Below are positions 6,490 through 13,654 of a stretch of 25,684 bases of DNA, piece after piece. The notes below the pieces were generated by a model that saw nothing but the letters and a program-made list of their open reading frames with translations, had not been told where the DNA came from and did not search any database. This stretch comes from a virus. The number at the start of each line of letters is the position of its first letter. Within the stretch, counting starts at the first letter, position 1. The DNA lies in IMG/VR virus record IMGVR_UViG_3300032073_000220, positions 1 through 25,684 of that record; one strand, 5' to 3'. Made by a program: the position numbers and the translations under genes.

Positions 6490-8421
6490 ATGAAACTTGT
6501 ATTCGACATAGAGGCAGATAATTTACTGCCAAAAATATCAAAGTTCCACTGCGCAGGGGCTATTGATGTAGACACTGGAGCTGAACACTGGTTTAGGCCA
6601 CATCAGCTTAAGGAGTTTTTGACGCTACTAGACAGTGCAGAAGTCATAGTTGCCCATAATGCAATGGGCTATGACGTACCCGCCTTGTATAAGCTTGCAG
6701 GGTGGAAGCCTAAAGCTTCTGTTCACTGTACTAAGGTAATGTCTCAAGTCCTCAATTACAGGCGCTTTGGGTTTGGTCACTCTCTTAAGCGATGGGGTGA
6801 AGAGTTAGAAAAGACAAAAAACTTAGCTACAATACCTCTAGACCTGCAAGGTGGTAAAACCGAACGAAATGAGTATGTCAAGCTGGACTCCCTAAAGCAT
6901 AGCTTCCTTAAGAGTAACTACAACGGAGGGTTTGAAAAGTTTAATGAAGAGATGTTTGAGTACATGAAACAAGATGTCAGGGTAAATGTAAAAGTTTACG
7001 AGTACTTAATGCGTGAGTTAAAACAATATATTGTAAATTCTAAATCTAAAGATGTTCTTAGAGCAATACGCTCTGAGATTACTATGGATGGGATTATGGC
7101 AGAGCAGTGTGAGAACGGTTGGAAGTTTAACCGCAAAGAAGCGGAAAACCTTAGGGAAACTGTCGATAAAAAACTTACTAAGATTGCAAAGTTTATTAAT
7201 CCTAAACTTCTTGGAAAAGCCTCGGTTGTTGACCCTAACACAAAAATTGACTGTGAACCAATTACAGGAAAACGCTATGCAATCGAGAAGAAACCGACTT
7301 TTACGAAGTCGGGAAAAATTAATACCCACATTAGCCGTTGGTTTGAGCTTGATTTGGACACCACTGTTGATACTTGTCCCATTTGGGGTGCCTACTGTCG
7401 TGTCACTTTTAGTGCTGGTGATATTGGTAACACTGATACGGTTAAGCATTACCTCGGCACAATCGGCTGGGAGCCAGACCAATGGAACTGGAAACGCAAA
7501 CCTGACGGGCAATTTATCAAAGTCTCAGCCAAACTCACCGACAGTTCCTTGGAGCGATTAGGAGAGGTCGGTCAAGCACTTATGGAGTACTATACACTAA
7601 GAAGCAGAAAATCAATCTTGGAAGGATGGTTTGATTATGTTGACAAAAATTCAAGACTACATGGAGATGTTTTTAATATCGGTACGCCTACGTTTCGGCA
7701 AACCCACAAAATCATCGCCAACTTACCTAGCGGGAAAGCAGTCCTCGGCCCAGAGTTCAGAAGGCTCTTCGTCACAGAAAAAGGATACAAGCTAGTATCA
7801 GCTGACTCCGCTGCTTGCCAGTTACGCCTTCTTGCTCACTTCATGAAGGACAAAGTATTTACAAAGGAGGTACTAGAAGGTGACATTCATCAAAAGAACG
7901 CTGATATCCTTGGATGCAGTCGTGCTACTGCTAAGCCTTTTATCTTTGCCTTTTTATATGGGGCGGGTGGTAAAAAGTTAGGCAGCATACTAAAAGTAAG
8001 CGACTCAGAAGGCAATAGAGCTAAATCTAAATTTCTAAAAGCAATACCTCCATTAAAAAAATTAATTTCTAAAGTACAGAAAATAGTTGATTTACAAGGG
8101 TATCTTCCAGGTCTTGATGATAGACCAATTCACGTTGAGTCTGCTCACAAAGCTTTAAATTATCTTATTCAAGGTGCGGAAGCTGTTGTGATGAAATATA
8201 CAGTTAATATGATCCATAGAGAGCTTGAAAAAGCTAAAATTGATTCCCGTATACTGTTGTTCTATCATGATGAAGTGACTTATGAAATAAAGGAAGAGCA
8301 AGCAGAAAAAGCTCAATCTATTATTATGCGCTGTTTTGAAGAAGCTCCTAAAGAACTAGGGGTAGATATAATGGCGTGTGGCGATTGCAAAATAGGAGAT
8401 GACTACTATGACGTCCATTAA
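6490..8421 (+). CDS. T7-like family A DNA polymerase with 3'-5' exonuclease
   Basis: This 643-residue replicative polymerase has both domains. Exonuclease motifs: FDIEADNL (D6, E8), AHNAMGYDVPAL (D62) and MKQDVRVNV (D162), so proofreading should be intact. Polymerase motif A is ADSAACQLRLLAHFM (D439), motif B RATAKPFIFAFLYGAG (R478, K482, F486, Y490), motif C YHDEVTYE (H593, D594, E595). Two points stand out. The motif A position held by Glu in T7 (E480) and Escherichia coli Pol I (E710) is Gln444. The dNTP-selectivity position is Phe486, as in Pol I, where T7 has Tyr526. The ribosome site is AGGAG. It is about 60 residues shorter than T7 gp5. Confidence 0.95.
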   Translation: MKLVFDIEADNLLPKISKFHCAGAIDVDTGAEHWFRPHQLKEFLTLLDSAEVIVAHNAMGYDVPALYKLAGWKPKASVHCTKVMSQVLNYRRFGFGHSLKRWGEELEKTKNLATIPLDLQGGKTERNEYVKLDSLKHSFLKSNYNGGFEKFNEEMFEYMKQDVRVNVKVYEYLMRELKQYIVNSKSKDVLRAIRSEITMDGIMAEQCENGWKFNRKEAENLRETVDKKLTKIAKFINPKLLGKASVVDPNTKIDCEPITGKRYAIEKKPTFTKSGKINTHISRWFELDLDTTVDTCPIWGAYCRVTFSAGDIGNTDTVKHYLGTIGWEPDQWNWKRKPDGQFIKVSAKLTDSSLERLGEVGQALMEYYTLRSRKSILEGWFDYVDKNSRLHGDVFNIGTPTFRQTHKIIANLPSGKAVLGPEFRRLFVTEKGYKLVSADSAACQLRLLAHFMKDKVFTKEVLEGDIHQKNADILGCSRATAKPFIFAFLYGAGGKKLGSILKVSDSEGNRAKSKFLKAIPPLKKLISKVQKIVDLQGYLPGLDDRPIHVESAHKALNYLIQGAEAVVMKYTVNMIHRELEKAKIDSRILLFYHDEVTYEIKEEQAEKAQSIIMRCFEEAPKELGVDIMACGDCKIGDDYYDVH

Positions 8422-8647
8422 TATACCTACTGCACAACAAGCAATAGAACTATTACCTGACGCTCGTGATGAAGTTTTTAGAAAAGCCATTTTATATGCA
8501 GTAGAACAAGGGCATAGCACTTGCTATGTACTTTTTAGGGCTAATGACTTGGAGATTTTTAATTTACAAAGCCTTGGGTATGAAGTCAAAGTAACACATC
8601 TTGGCAACACCCATATATATTGGTTTGAAGGAAATAACCATGGGTAA
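8408..8647 (+). CDS. Hypothetical protein, 79 residues
   Basis: The frame opens at ATG 8399, but that codon touches AGGAG (8394-8398). ATG 8408 sits 9 bases after the site and is preferred; both overlap the polymerase end. The product (INIPTAQQAIELLPDARDEV, then YAVEQGHSTCYVLFRANDLE) looks like a small alpha/beta domain. No family is recognised. Confidence 0.7.
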   Translation: MTSINIPTAQQAIELLPDARDEVFRKAILYAVEQGHSTCYVLFRANDLEIFNLQSLGYEVKVTHLGNTHIYWFEGNNHG

Positions 8648-8801
8648 AGATTATGTACTACTAGACAATGGAGATGTCCTTCCTTATGTAGAAGGGAAAG
8701 ACTATGGTCAGCTTGTTTGGAAAGTCTGGACTGCTGAAAAAGATTATATCAGGCCTATGACAAAAGAAGAGCGTCAAAGAAGTATAGAGAGGAATAAATA
8801 A
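8640..8801 (+). CDS. Hypothetical protein, 53 residues
   Basis: ATG 8640 follows AAGGA by about 7 bases. An in-frame TTG at 8601 would extend it but has no good ribosome site. The product is MGKDYVLLDNGDVLPYVEGK followed by a Trp-containing strand and a charged C-terminal helix (TKEERQRSIERNK). It overlaps the upstream gene by 8 bases and the next by TAATG. Function unknown. Confidence 0.65.
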   Translation: MGKDYVLLDNGDVLPYVEGKDYGQLVWKVWTAEKDYIRPMTKEERQRSIERNK

Positions 8802-8941
8802 TGTCTACTAAATTACATACCTTAGAAGTAATTATCTCTGTAATGGAAGATGAACTTGATCTTCTTCATTCTAAAGTAAAAATTTTAGAAGAAAAAATTG
8901 AAAAACTTATTATATCAAATACTACAGGTTTTAAAAGATGA
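8801..8941 (+). CDS. Small coiled-coil protein, 46 residues
   Basis: A short gene with GAGAGGA upstream and TAATG and ATGA junctions at its two ends. From about residue 8 to 38 the product has leucine or isoleucine at heptad spacing (VIISVMEDELDLLHSKVKIL, then EEKIEKLI), so it should form a coiled coil. Similar mini coiled coils are common in phage early regions. No specific partner can be named. Confidence 0.7.
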   Translation: MSTKLHTLEVIISVMEDELDLLHSKVKILEEKIEKLIISNTTGFKR

Positions 8942-9219
8942 GTGTAAAGCCTAACTCAGAAGAATATGAAAGAAGAATACGAATACAACTTTCTGTTGCA
9001 GCTTATGCCTATGAATACTATGATCATTCTATAATGTCTGATGATCTTTTTGATTTAAGATGCACTCAGGTAAATACTTCAATTAAAACAGGTAATAGAA
9101 AAATGGATAACTTTTTTAAAAAGCATTTTTCTCCAGAAACAGGCATGTGGATAAGAAAACACCCTGATAAAGCAGGTTTAGAAAACATATATTCTCGTAT
9201 ATGGAAAGGAGAAAAATAA
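8938..9219 (+). CDS. Conserved phage hypothetical protein
   Basis: A 93-residue protein with the core QLSVAAYAYEYYDHSIMSDD followed by LFDLRCTQVNTSIKTGN and GMWIRKHPDKAGLENIYSRI. The Tyr-rich helix plus IMSDDLFD segment recalls the N-terminal helical domain of NAD-dependent DNA ligases (ISD.EYD), but there is no adenylation domain. As I recall, this short form occurs in many tailed phages without known function. Confidence 0.7.
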   Translation: MSVKPNSEEYERRIRIQLSVAAYAYEYYDHSIMSDDLFDLRCTQVNTSIKTGNRKMDNFFKKHFSPETGMWIRKHPDKAGLENIYSRIWKGEK

Positions 9220-9395
9220 TGTGGGCTTTAGTTTGGCTACAACTTGTGTCAGGATCTGAGTTAGATCATTTTCACATAGCCAATTATAGTACAATGTCTG
9301 AGTGTAAACAAAAAGAAAAAGCAGCACAAGTTATGGTTAACGACTCTAGTGTTGCAGTCTTTTGTTTAAACCTTGAACTATCAAAAGAGGATTAA
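9219..9395 (+). CDS. Small possibly exported protein, 58 residues
   Basis: ATG 9219 (TAATG junction) follows AAGGAG at 9205-9210; an in-frame ATG at 9201 overlaps that site and is less likely. The N-terminus MWALVWLQLVSGSELDHFHI is hydrophobic and could be a weak signal or anchor. Two Cys (SECKQ and FCLN) could form a disulfide if exported. Function unknown. Confidence 0.6.
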   Translation: MWALVWLQLVSGSELDHFHIANYSTMSECKQKEKAAQVMVNDSSVAVFCLNLELSKED

Positions 9396-9399
9396 AGTA

Positions 9400-9777
9400 A
9401 TGATAACTATGTCTATAGAAGAAACAATTAGAATTGAGTTTGATAAGTTTTATGACAATATTAAGTCACTTTATAAAATTGAAATTGATCAGCCTATTCT
9501 AGATGAGTTAAAAACTTTAGAAGAAAATTGCGTTGATAATGCAAGCAGTGACTACACTACTGAAATGGAGGGTAGCTACGAAAGTGGTTATGACTCAGGT
9601 CATGATAATGGTTTTGATCAAGGGCATGAAAGTGGTCGAGATGAAGGCTATGAAGAAGGACATGATGAAGGCTATGAAGAAGGGCATGATGTAGGTTACA
9701 AGGAAGGCCTTGTCGATGGCTATGACGATGGCTATTCGGTGTCTGAGAGCGAACATTCTGAAAAGGAAAAAGCTTAA
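9400..9777 (+). CDS. Protein with tandem four-residue Gly-aromatic repeats
   Basis: The 125-residue acidic protein starts at ATG 9400 after AGAGGA; an in-frame TTG at 9373 has no ribosome site. Residues 1-55 are helical. Residues about 60-108 are a tandem array of a four-residue unit, Gly then Tyr/His/Phe/Arg then two mostly acidic residues (GYDSGHDNGFDQGHES and so on). The array resembles the Gly-every-fourth-residue repeat of Yae1-like proteins, but the resemblance may be compositional only. His and Asp or Glu facing one side could bind metal. Function unknown. Confidence 0.75.
   Translation: MITMSIEETIRIEFDKFYDNIKSLYKIEIDQPILDELKTLEENCVDNASSDYTTEMEGSYESGYDSGHDNGFDQGHESGRDEGYEEGHDEGYEEGHDVGYKEGLVDGYDDGYSVSESEHSEKEKA
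9640..9687 (+). repeat. 24-base tandem duplication inside the repeat protein
   Basis: Two adjacent 24-base units (9640-9663 and 9664-9687) encode DEGYEEGH twice and differ by one base. This is the best-preserved part of a 12-base periodic array covering about 9576-9720. The near identity indicates recent slippage or duplication. Confidence 0.8.
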
Positions 9778-10016
9778 TGTACACAGTTGAGCTAGAACAT
9801 GACGGGGCGGTTATAACCTCTTTATCAGACGAAGATGCTTATGAAGATATAGAGGTTCTTATTGATGAAAAAGGAGCAGTCTTTTTAAGACAATTTCAAG
9901 AACATAAAAACGAGTATGATGTAATCTGTATGAGTTTTCAACAACTCATGGACATAAGCACTGCAGTACACAGCCCCGAAGGTATGTACAAAATTCAAAA
10001 AAGGACTAAATGGTAA
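9777..10016 (+). CDS. Hypothetical protein, 79 residues
   Basis: It starts on the TAATG of the repeat-protein stop. It is acidic with a beta-prone start (MYTVELEHDGAVITSLSDED) and a C-terminal basic end (KIQKRTKW). No motif is recognised. It overlaps the MazG-like gene by 7 bases. Confidence 0.7.
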   Translation: MYTVELEHDGAVITSLSDEDAYEDIEVLIDEKGAVFLRQFQEHKNEYDVICMSFQQLMDISTAVHSPEGMYKIQKRTKW

Positions 10017-10303
10017 TGATGAAAAAAGAAATTTATGAACATATTATGTTACAGTTCCTAGAAAAAGGTACTACCCAAGAAACTTTGTTCGGAGGTTTAG
10101 CTTCAGAAGTTGGTGAGGTAATGGCTGAAAGAGTCAAAGAAACTCGCAATGGAGAAGATAGGACTGAAGAAATTAAAGATGAATTATCAGATGTATTAGC
10201 ATATATGCTATTTATACTACATAAAAGAAAACTTTCTTTAGGCGAAATAATGTTACATGGCTACAATAAATTAGAAGGGAGGGCCTTAAGTGGTAAGAAA
10301 TAA
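10010..10303 (+). CDS. MazG-like nucleotide pyrophosphohydrolase
   Basis: A 97-residue single-domain protein with the metal-binding pattern of the MazG fold: ASEVGEVMAERVKE, then EIKDELSDVLAYMLFIL. The EVGE and ExxD acidic residues bind magnesium and the enzyme hydrolyses NTPs or dNTPs to monophosphates. Phage MazG proteins have been proposed to alter (p)ppGpp or recycle host nucleotides. AAGGA lies upstream of ATG 10010, and two further ATGs follow closely. It closes the dense early operon just before promoter copy 2. Confidence 0.8.
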   Translation: MVMMKKEIYEHIMLQFLEKGTTQETLFGGLASEVGEVMAERVKETRNGEDRTEEIKDELSDVLAYMLFILHKRKLSLGEIMLHGYNKLEGRALSGKK

Positions 10304-10310
10304 TAGGTAA

Positions 10311-10333
10311 TAATACCTGACGTTAAAGAACAA
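10311..10333 (+). promoter_or_regulatory. Putative phage RNA polymerase promoter, copy 2
   Basis: The exact 20-base block lies at 10314-10333. Its -17 to -1 stretch, TAATACCTGACGTTAAA, shares the first six bases TAATAC with the T7 consensus and has an A+T-rich segment before the proposed start G10328. The tRNA gene begins at 10336, so a transcript starting at 10328 would have an 8-base leader. It lies in a true intergenic space between the MazG-like gene and the tRNA. Confidence 0.7.
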
Positions 10334-10335
10334 TT

Positions 10336-10409
10336 AGGAGTAAAGTGTTACGGAAGCATGTCGGATTCCAAATCCGAAGGACTGGGTTCAATTCCTAGTA
10401 CTCCTGCCA
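10336..10409 (+). tRNA. tRNA-Trp (anticodon CCA)
   Basis: A complete cloverleaf: acceptor AGGAGTA (10336-10342) pairs with TACTCCT (10399-10405), then discriminator G and an encoded CCA (10407-10409). The D arm is GTGT/GCAT with GG in the loop. Anticodon stem TCGGA/TCCGA encloses loop TTCCAAA with anticodon CCA at 10368-10370. The T stem CTGGG/CCTAG encloses TTCAATT. It reads UGG, the Trp codon. It stands alone, just after promoter copy 2, so it is probably transcribed strongly by the phage enzyme. Confidence 0.93.
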
Positions 10410-10426
10410 ATTCAAGAGGATTTAAA

Positions 10427-11176
10427 ATGGCTTTAGCTATTATAGACGGAGATGTGCTGCTATATATGAGTATATGGGGCATGGAGTCAAAAGAAGAAGC
10501 ACGAGAAAAATTTGATGAAATATTTACTAATGTAACAGAAAGCGTTTTTGCTACAGACTATGTTATGGCCTTAGGTGGCCCTAATAACTTTAGAGTTGAT
10601 TTGTATCCTGAATACAAAGCTAATCGAAAAAAGTCGAAATCAACAAGACCTGATTGGTTCTTAGATTTGAAGTCTGACATAGTAAAAGACTATGAAGGCG
10701 CTTCTCTTAGTGATAATTGTGAAGCAGACGACATGATCAGGATTTGGGCTAACGAAGCTTTTGATGCTGGCAAGCACAGAGTAATTATTACAGTAGACAA
10801 AGACTTAGACTGTGTGGCAGGTTTACACTATAACCCAAGGAAATCAATTTTCTACACAGTTTCTGACGAAGAAGCAAATAGATTTTATTGGAAACAAATA
10901 CTTATGGGCGATCCTGTAGATAATATTCCAGGAATTCCAGGCATTGGTGTTAAGAAGGCAGAGAAAATATTAGAAAATATGCCTTGCTACGAAATAGCAG
11001 TGTGTAAAGCTTATGAAAATCATTATGGAGAGGAAGGCTATAACTACTTACTATTAAATGCTAGACTTATTCATATATGGCGCAAAATTAACGATCACTT
11101 TAAATTAAGCAAGGAACGGTATGACAAAGCTATTAAGTTCGGAACTCGGACACTGGACGTTCCCCTCCAAGCTTAA
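10427..11176 (+). CDS. 5'-3' exonuclease (flap/PIN-type, T7 gp6-like role)
   Basis: A 249-residue nuclease. The frame is open back to 10358, inside the tRNA, so ATG 10427 with AGAGGA upstream is chosen. Metal-binding acidic residues are visible: IIDGD near the N-terminus, CEADDMI in the middle, and TVDKDLDCV. The helix-hairpin-helix DNA-binding segment VDNIPGIPGIGVKKAEKIL completes the flap-endonuclease pattern. Likely roles are host DNA breakdown to nucleotides and RNA primer removal. The next gene starts within its last 56 bases. Confidence 0.88.
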   Translation: MALAIIDGDVLLYMSIWGMESKEEAREKFDEIFTNVTESVFATDYVMALGGPNNFRVDLYPEYKANRKKSKSTRPDWFLDLKSDIVKDYEGASLSDNCEADDMIRIWANEAFDAGKHRVIITVDKDLDCVAGLHYNPRKSIFYTVSDEEANRFYWKQILMGDPVDNIPGIPGIGVKKAEKILENMPCYEIAVCKAYENHYGEEGYNYLLLNARLIHIWRKINDHFKLSKERYDKAIKFGTRTLDVPLQA

Positions 11177-11594
11177 TCCTGAAAAGTGGTTTGGCTTTAT
11201 ATATTGTATAGAAAATAAAATAACTAATCAATTCTATATAGGTAAAAAACAATTTTGGAGGGGCGGTAAAAAGAAGTCTAGGACTTATGGTAAAGAAATG
11301 CCTTGGAAGAACTATACAGGTTCTTCTACTGTGTTAAATAAAGAAATAAACAAACATGGAAAAAATAATTTTGATTTTGATATAATTGATTTATATAAAA
11401 CCAAAGGAGGTCTTTATTATGCAGAAGCATATTTACAGATGCTTAGTGATTCTATGACTGAATATCTGAGTGATAAGTCTACACCAAGGTTCTATAACAG
11501 GCAAATAGCCGCTATAAGGTTTGTGCCTAAAGAACCGCCATCTAAAAAAACTAAAAATTTTATAAATAAATTAAAAAAAAGGTATATCGTATGA
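11121..11594 (+). CDS. GIY-YIG family endonuclease (probably free-standing homing)
   Basis: The 157-residue protein has the GIY-YIG core near its start: FGFIYCIENKITNQFYIGKK, followed by a W..YTGSS segment and Lys-rich spacing, as in phage Seg-like endonucleases. The catalytic Glu may lie in YYAEAYLQ. The C-terminus is strongly basic, fitting DNA binding. ATG 11121 follows AAGGA within the exonuclease gene. It sits between two core replication genes, a usual place for a homing endonuclease. It could instead be a non-mobile nuclease involved in host DNA degradation. Confidence 0.7.
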   Translation: MTKLLSSELGHWTFPSKLNPEKWFGFIYCIENKITNQFYIGKKQFWRGGKKKSRTYGKEMPWKNYTGSSTVLNKEINKHGKNNFDFDIIDLYKTKGGLYYAEAYLQMLSDSMTEYLSDKSTPRFYNRQIAAIRFVPKEPPSKKTKNFINKLKKRYIV

Positions 11595-11785
11595 ATATGT
11601 CACCAGTAGCACCCCTCTTGTGGGTGTTAGCGGTCAGTTCTTTAGTATTATTACTGTTAGCTACTCTAACAGGTTTTACTATAGTAGACCCAATAGTCGT
11701 AATTGCCTTTTATCTATTATGTCAAGAGTTAAGCAAATTTATCGCTGAACTGACATTAGGAGAAGGAAATGGGAAAAATCGTTAA
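11591..11785 (+). CDS. Small membrane protein, 64 residues
   Basis: Two hydrophobic segments are visible, about residues 7-30 (PLLWVLAVSSLVLLLLATL) and 32-48 (VDPIVVIAFYLLC), followed by an acidic-to-basic tail. It could be an inner-membrane hairpin. It starts by ATGA overlap with the endonuclease and overlaps the primase-helicase start by 17 bases. A holin-like role is possible but unproven. Confidence 0.65.
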   Translation: MNMSPVAPLLWVLAVSSLVLLLLATLTGFTIVDPIVVIAFYLLCQELSKFIAELTLGEGNGKNR

Positions 11786-13424
11786 CAAAAATCAGCCCTG
11801 TGAAAAATGTGGAAGTTCTGACGCTAAACAAATTTATGATGATGGCTCAGCTTTCTGCTTTTCTTGCAGGGCTAATTTTTTTGCTCCAAAAGAGGAACAT
11901 ATGAAAGAAAATTTTGAGGTTGTAAGTGATTGGAGTAATAACACCAAGTTAGACTCCATTAAAAATGAATATGTCTCTCGTGGCTTCAAAGAAAGAAATA
12001 TTTTCAAACAGGTCTCAGAGCATTACAAAGTTAAAGTATCTTATGATATTGATGGCAACATTGATGCACACTATTATCCTTACTACAAAGACGGAGAAGT
12101 CACAGGATATAAAGTAAGGAACCTTCCTAAAGACTTTACCTCAATAGGTACTGTTAAGGGTGGTCTCTTTGGTCAACACCTCTACTCAGGAGGAAAAAGA
12201 CTAGTTATAACTGAGGGCGAGCTTGACGCTATGGCAATTCAAACTGCGTGGTACAAGCGTTACAAAGCCTTCTATCCAGTAGTTTCTTTAAGATCTGCAT
12301 CTTCAGTTAAAGACTTAATTGCAGAAAGAGACTGGGTTAGAAAGTTTGATGAAGTAATCTTATGGTTTGATGGAGATGATGCAGGTAAAGAAGCTGTAAA
12401 AGAAGCTGCTCGTATTATTGGCTATGACAAAATTAAAATAGCCAAATCAAATGAGAAGGATGCCTGTGAAGTTTGGATTAAAGAGCCTGATAGCCTACTA
12501 AAAACTATCTATAATTCTGTAGATTACACCCCTGCTGGCATTTTAACTTCTCACGAACTCTGGAATCAACTCGAAGAATATAACAAAATCGAGTCAGTGC
12601 CTTACCCTGAATATATGGGTGGTTTAAACTCTAAGCTTAAAGGTATGCGTTTTGGAGAAATCACTCTTTGGACTTCGGGAACAGGCTCTGGGAAGTCTAC
12701 CTTGTTAAGAGAAATTGCTTTTGATCTTCTTGATAAAACAGAAGAAAAGATAGGCATAATTTCTTTAGAAGAATCTCCAGCTGAAACTGCTCGTAAGATG
12801 GCGGGTATGGCTATAAATAAGAATCCTGCAAAAGAAGAAATTGAGATTGAAGAACTCAAAGTAGGATTTGACAAAATTTTTAGTGATAATCGTGTTATGG
12901 TTCTTGATCACCAAGGCAGTATTAGTGACGGTTCTATAATGGACTTTCTCGAATATATGTGTCTTAGTGGTTGTCGTTATTTATTTGTTGATCACATAAC
13001 AATACTTGCGTCTGAGGGTGCAGAGGGTCTTACAGGAAACGAAGCAATAGACAAAATAATGAATGATCTCTTACGTTTAGTTAAAAAACACAACGTATGG
13101 ATTGGTCTTATTAGTCATCTTCGCAAAACAGACAACAAAGGAAAATCTTTTGAAGAAGGTAAATTACCCTCAATGGATGACATTCGTGGCTCTGGTTCTA
13201 TAAAACAAATTAGCCATGACATTATTGCTTTCGCGAGAGATGTTGCAGCAACAGATGACGAAGAAAGAAACACTATAAAAACCAAAGTATTAAAGTGTCG
13301 TTATACTGGACTAACAGGCCCTTCTGGTTCATTACACTATAAGTATGACACTGGAAGACTAAGCAAAGGGATAGACTTTAATGACTTGTCATCACAACAA
13401 GAGTCTGGGTTTGTAAGAGTATGA
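11769..13424 (+). CDS. Bifunctional DNA primase-helicase (T7 gp4-like)
   Basis: A 551-residue replisome motor. The zinc-binding domain has C11, C14, C30 and C33. The Toprim primase domain shows VITEGELDAMAIQ (E149) and LWFDGDDAGKEA (D201, D203). The RecA-like helicase domain has Walker A SGTGSGKS (about 303-310) and Walker B CRYLFVDHITIL, then RGSGSIKQISH in the position of the C-terminal sensor segment. All motifs look intact. The ribosome site AGAAGGA precedes ATG 11769. An internal ATG (Met45), just after the zinc domain, has its own ribosome site and may give a helicase-only short form like T7 gp4B. Confidence 0.95.
   Translation: MGKIVNKNQPCEKCGSSDAKQIYDDGSAFCFSCRANFFAPKEEHMKENFEVVSDWSNNTKLDSIKNEYVSRGFKERNIFKQVSEHYKVKVSYDIDGNIDAHYYPYYKDGEVTGYKVRNLPKDFTSIGTVKGGLFGQHLYSGGKRLVITEGELDAMAIQTAWYKRYKAFYPVVSLRSASSVKDLIAERDWVRKFDEVILWFDGDDAGKEAVKEAARIIGYDKIKIAKSNEKDACEVWIKEPDSLLKTIYNSVDYTPAGILTSHELWNQLEEYNKIESVPYPEYMGGLNSKLKGMRFGEITLWTSGTGSGKSTLLREIAFDLLDKTEEKIGIISLEESPAETARKMAGMAINKNPAKEEIEIEELKVGFDKIFSDNRVMVLDHQGSISDGSIMDFLEYMCLSGCRYLFVDHITILASEGAEGLTGNEAIDKIMNDLLRLVKKHNVWIGLISHLRKTDNKGKSFEEGKLPSMDDIRGSGSIKQISHDIIAFARDVAATDDEERNTIKTKVLKCRYTGLTGPSGSLHYKYDTGRLSKGIDFNDLSSQQESGFVRV
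11891..11903 (+). promoter_or_regulatory. Internal ribosome-binding site and start in primase-helicase
   Basis: AGAGGA (11891-11896) is followed after 4 bases by the in-frame ATG at 11901, codon 45. The resulting protein would lack all four zinc-binding cysteines but keep the Toprim and helicase domains. T7 gene 4 makes gp4B from an internal start in the equivalent place, after its zinc domain. Confidence 0.55.
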
Positions 13425-13654
13425 TCGGTAACTATGATGAAAAACATTTGGTGCTGTTGTCTATAGTTTATCAATTAATGGACAACAGCGCTAATACTTC
13501 TGAATTAAATCCTAATGTACGAGATTACCTGTTAAGCTTAGCTTACGAATTTAATCACGCAGGGATAGACGAAGAAGACCACTTTCAAGATCTGTATTAT
13601 TTTGCAGATACTTATTTTAACAATCTCTACGGAGTAGAAAGGACATTAAACTGA
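13421..13654 (+). CDS. Hypothetical protein, 77 residues
   Basis: Coupled by ATGA to the primase-helicase. The product is acidic, helical and soluble (MIGNYDEKHLVLLSIVYQLM, then an Asp/Glu-rich EEDHFQDLYYFADTYF). The TGATG junction links it to the next gene. No family recognised. Confidence 0.7.
   Translation: MIGNYDEKHLVLLSIVYQLMDNSANTSELNPNVRDYLLSLAYEFNHAGIDEEDHFQDLYYFADTYFNNLYGVERTLN

Noticed and set aside
7018-7561. Long open frames on the minus strand and in another + frame inside DNA polymerase
   Set aside because: They lie wholly within conserved polymerase coding sequence and their products show no protein-like motif or ribosome site.
8451-8472. Promoter-like TTACCTGACG inside a coding gene
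   Set aside because: Identity ends after ten bases and the sequence encodes LPDARDE of the 79-residue protein; only about 14 of 20 positions agree.
10358-10426. Start of the exonuclease gene inside the tRNA
   Set aside because: The N-terminal residues would be translated from the tRNA body; ATG 10427 has its own ribosome site.
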